Assembly (NCBI GenBank): GCA_036003885.1
Contig: DASYSA010000723.1
Location: forward strand, 1 to 14,782
Reading direction: 5' to 3'
DNA length: 14,782 bases
Source: DASYSA01 sp036003885
Lineage (GTDB): Bacteria > Acidobacteriota > Blastocatellia > UBA7656
Position numbers and translations under genes: made by a program
The notes under the pieces: model-generated
Seen by the model: the letters and a program-made list of their open reading frames with translations, nothing else
What the model was told of the DNA's origin: nothing
The model's database searches: none
Shown: piece by piece, positions 13,965 through 14,782 of the stretch
Layout of the letters: each line of letters begins with the position of its first letter
How positions within the stretch are numbered: position 1 is the first letter of the stretch

Positions 13965-14483
13965 TCATCGATGACAGATGTAGCAATCCACGCTTGCGCC
14001 CTTCTCGCGATGACAGTCTATGCACCAACCCATCGTTTGGTCCACCTCTCGGCGCATACGATGCATCTGCCCAACCTGGCCGTGACAGGCAACACAGTCC
14101 AGCCCGGCCCCGATATGTGGCTTATGAGTGAAGAAGACGTTAGCCGACTTTTCCATCCAGTAGACACGTTTCCAGGGCGGTTCGGCGCCGCGCTCGAAGG
14201 TGGCTGTCAGCTTCTGCACCTCCGGGCTATCGGTCCTGATGCTCTCATGGCAGGCCATGCAGGTCCTGAGGCTTGGAATTGTGGCGTGGCTGGATTTATC
14301 CGCGTGTTCGTGGCAGAAGGCGCATTCGAGTTGAGGGCCTTCCTCTTTGGTGAGGTGCTGCCAGTGATCGAATTCAATGGGCTGGACGGGGGCCCGGCCG
14401 CCGGCAAAAACCTGCATTAGCAGCAATCCACCGGCAACGATCGCTACTGCCATCATCGACGTGATTTTGGCGAGTCTCTTCAT
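13965..14483 (-). CDS. actA: Alternative complex III pentaheme cytochrome c subunit ActA
   Basis: This 172-residue membrane-anchored pentaheme cytochrome has an N-terminal hydrophobic segment (about 8-27), a signal anchor or signal peptide. Five CxxCH sites follow: CAFCH (54-58), CMACH (75-79), CVACH (130-134), CIDCH (154-158) and CYICH (167-171). The last sits two residues from the C-terminus. Extra histidines (FDHWQH at 38-43, FFTHKPH at 118-123) can serve as distal heme ligands. It accepts electrons from the Fe-S subunit on the periplasmic side and passes them to ActE or another cytochrome. The protein looks complete: proteins of this compact form (cytochrome c3-like or class III) start many act clusters. 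The ATG at 14483 has no clear Shine-Dalgarno. First gene of the operon. Confidence 0.92.
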   Translation of the reverse strand: MKRLAKITSMMAVAIVAGGLLLMQVFAGGRAPVQPIEFDHWQHLTKEEGPQLECAFCHEHADKSSHATIPSLRTCMACHESIRTDSPEVQKLTATFERGAEPPWKRVYWMEKSANVFFTHKPHIGAGLDCVACHGQVGQMHRMRREVDQTMGWCIDCHREKGASVDCYICHR

Positions 14484-14782
14484 AGAGTCGCTGCCGGGAC
14501 GCCGTGAGTAGACAGCATCCGAGGCCGAGATTCAATACACGTTAGTCGTTCACTTCGTCAAGGCAGGGAGAGGGGGCCAACTGCAACAAACACTGATACC
14601 CACAGGCGATTAGGCATAACGCCTCACCGGGATTCCCGGTTAAGGAGTCCACACACGTCGACGAGTTACCGTACGGACGGGCAACTCAAACGTACGAGAG
14701 ACACCCACATGTGGTTGCCTGGAAAGTCGCCCGTGAGGTCTGCGCTTCCTTGAAACAATCTCAGTTAATGCGCTTGTTCGTG
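14484..14782. other. Leader region upstream of the act operon
   Basis: I see no gene in this 299-bp stretch on either strand. It carries the candidate promoter at 14534-14561. It also has two adjacent small hairpins: AGGCG (14604-14608) with CGCCT (14620-14624), and ACCGGG (14626-14631) with CCCGGT (14635-14640). A 10-bp perfect palindrome, CCACATGTGG, lies at 14705-14714. The hairpins are upstream of the candidate promoter on the minus strand, so they may end an upstream gene or bind a regulator. Confidence 0.5.
14534..14561 (-). promoter_or_regulatory. Candidate sigma70-type promoter of the act operon
   Basis: On the minus strand TTGACG (14556-14561, 5 of 6 matches to TTGACA) is followed after 16 nt by TGTATT (14534-14539, 4 of 6 matches to TATAAT). 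Transcription would start roughly 45 nt before the actA ATG. Position and -35 quality are good; the -10 is only fair. Confidence 0.35.

Noticed and set aside
14617..14641. Possible integron attC-like site (GCATAAC and inverted CCGGG arms)
   Set aside because: The core does not match the RYYYAAC/GTTRRRY consensus, and no integrase or cassette gene is present.

Overview
The window reads as chromosomal DNA from a Gram-negative, respiring, probably soil-dwelling bacterium that uses cofactor F420. The gene set (split alternative complex III genes, F420-dependent luciferase-like enzymes, a GH63-like glucosidase, an outer-membrane monoheme porin) and the heptamer-repeat hairpins between genes fit an uncultured Acidobacteriota or a similar lineage. 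That placement is inference, because no rRNA or marker gene is present.

Layout. 1-204 (-): 5' end of a GH63-like glucosidase that runs off the window. 205-520: divergent intergenic region. 521-2788 (+): a 755-residue chemoreceptor with two PAS domains and a PilJ-like signalling tip. 2773-2838: a heptamer-repeat hairpin closing the convergent pair. 2839-6360 (-): a four-gene cluster, read from 6360 downwards: Rv2161c-type LLM oxidoreductase, Rv0121-type PPOX flavin/F420 protein, second LLM oxidoreductase, and a Tat-exported SMP-30 lactonase. A 77-bp inverted-repeat element fills one gap inside this cluster. 6361-6578: three further repeat or hairpin structures. 6579-8048 (-): an exported monoheme protein with a predicted beta-barrel, resembling Cyc2-type porin cytochromes. 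8049-8490: non-coding. 8491-14483 (-): an alternative complex III (act) operon in the order actA, actB1, actB2, actC, actD, actE. 14484-14782: non-coding, with a candidate promoter.

How the genes work together. The act genes would encode a membrane complex that exchanges electrons between the quinol pool (NrfD-like ActC), an Fe-S relay (ActB2 with the molybdopterin-oxidoreductase-like ActB1) and periplasmic c-type hemes (pentaheme ActA, monoheme ActE). No actF and no terminal oxidase genes are visible here. Instead, the next gene on the same strand encodes the monoheme outer-membrane protein. This suggests, as hypothesis only, a route between the quinone pool and the cell exterior, such as iron oxidation or extracellular electron transfer. 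The F420 cluster looks like a small-molecule redox and lactone-hydrolysis cassette of unknown substrate. I found no CRISPR array, tRNA, rRNA or transposase gene.
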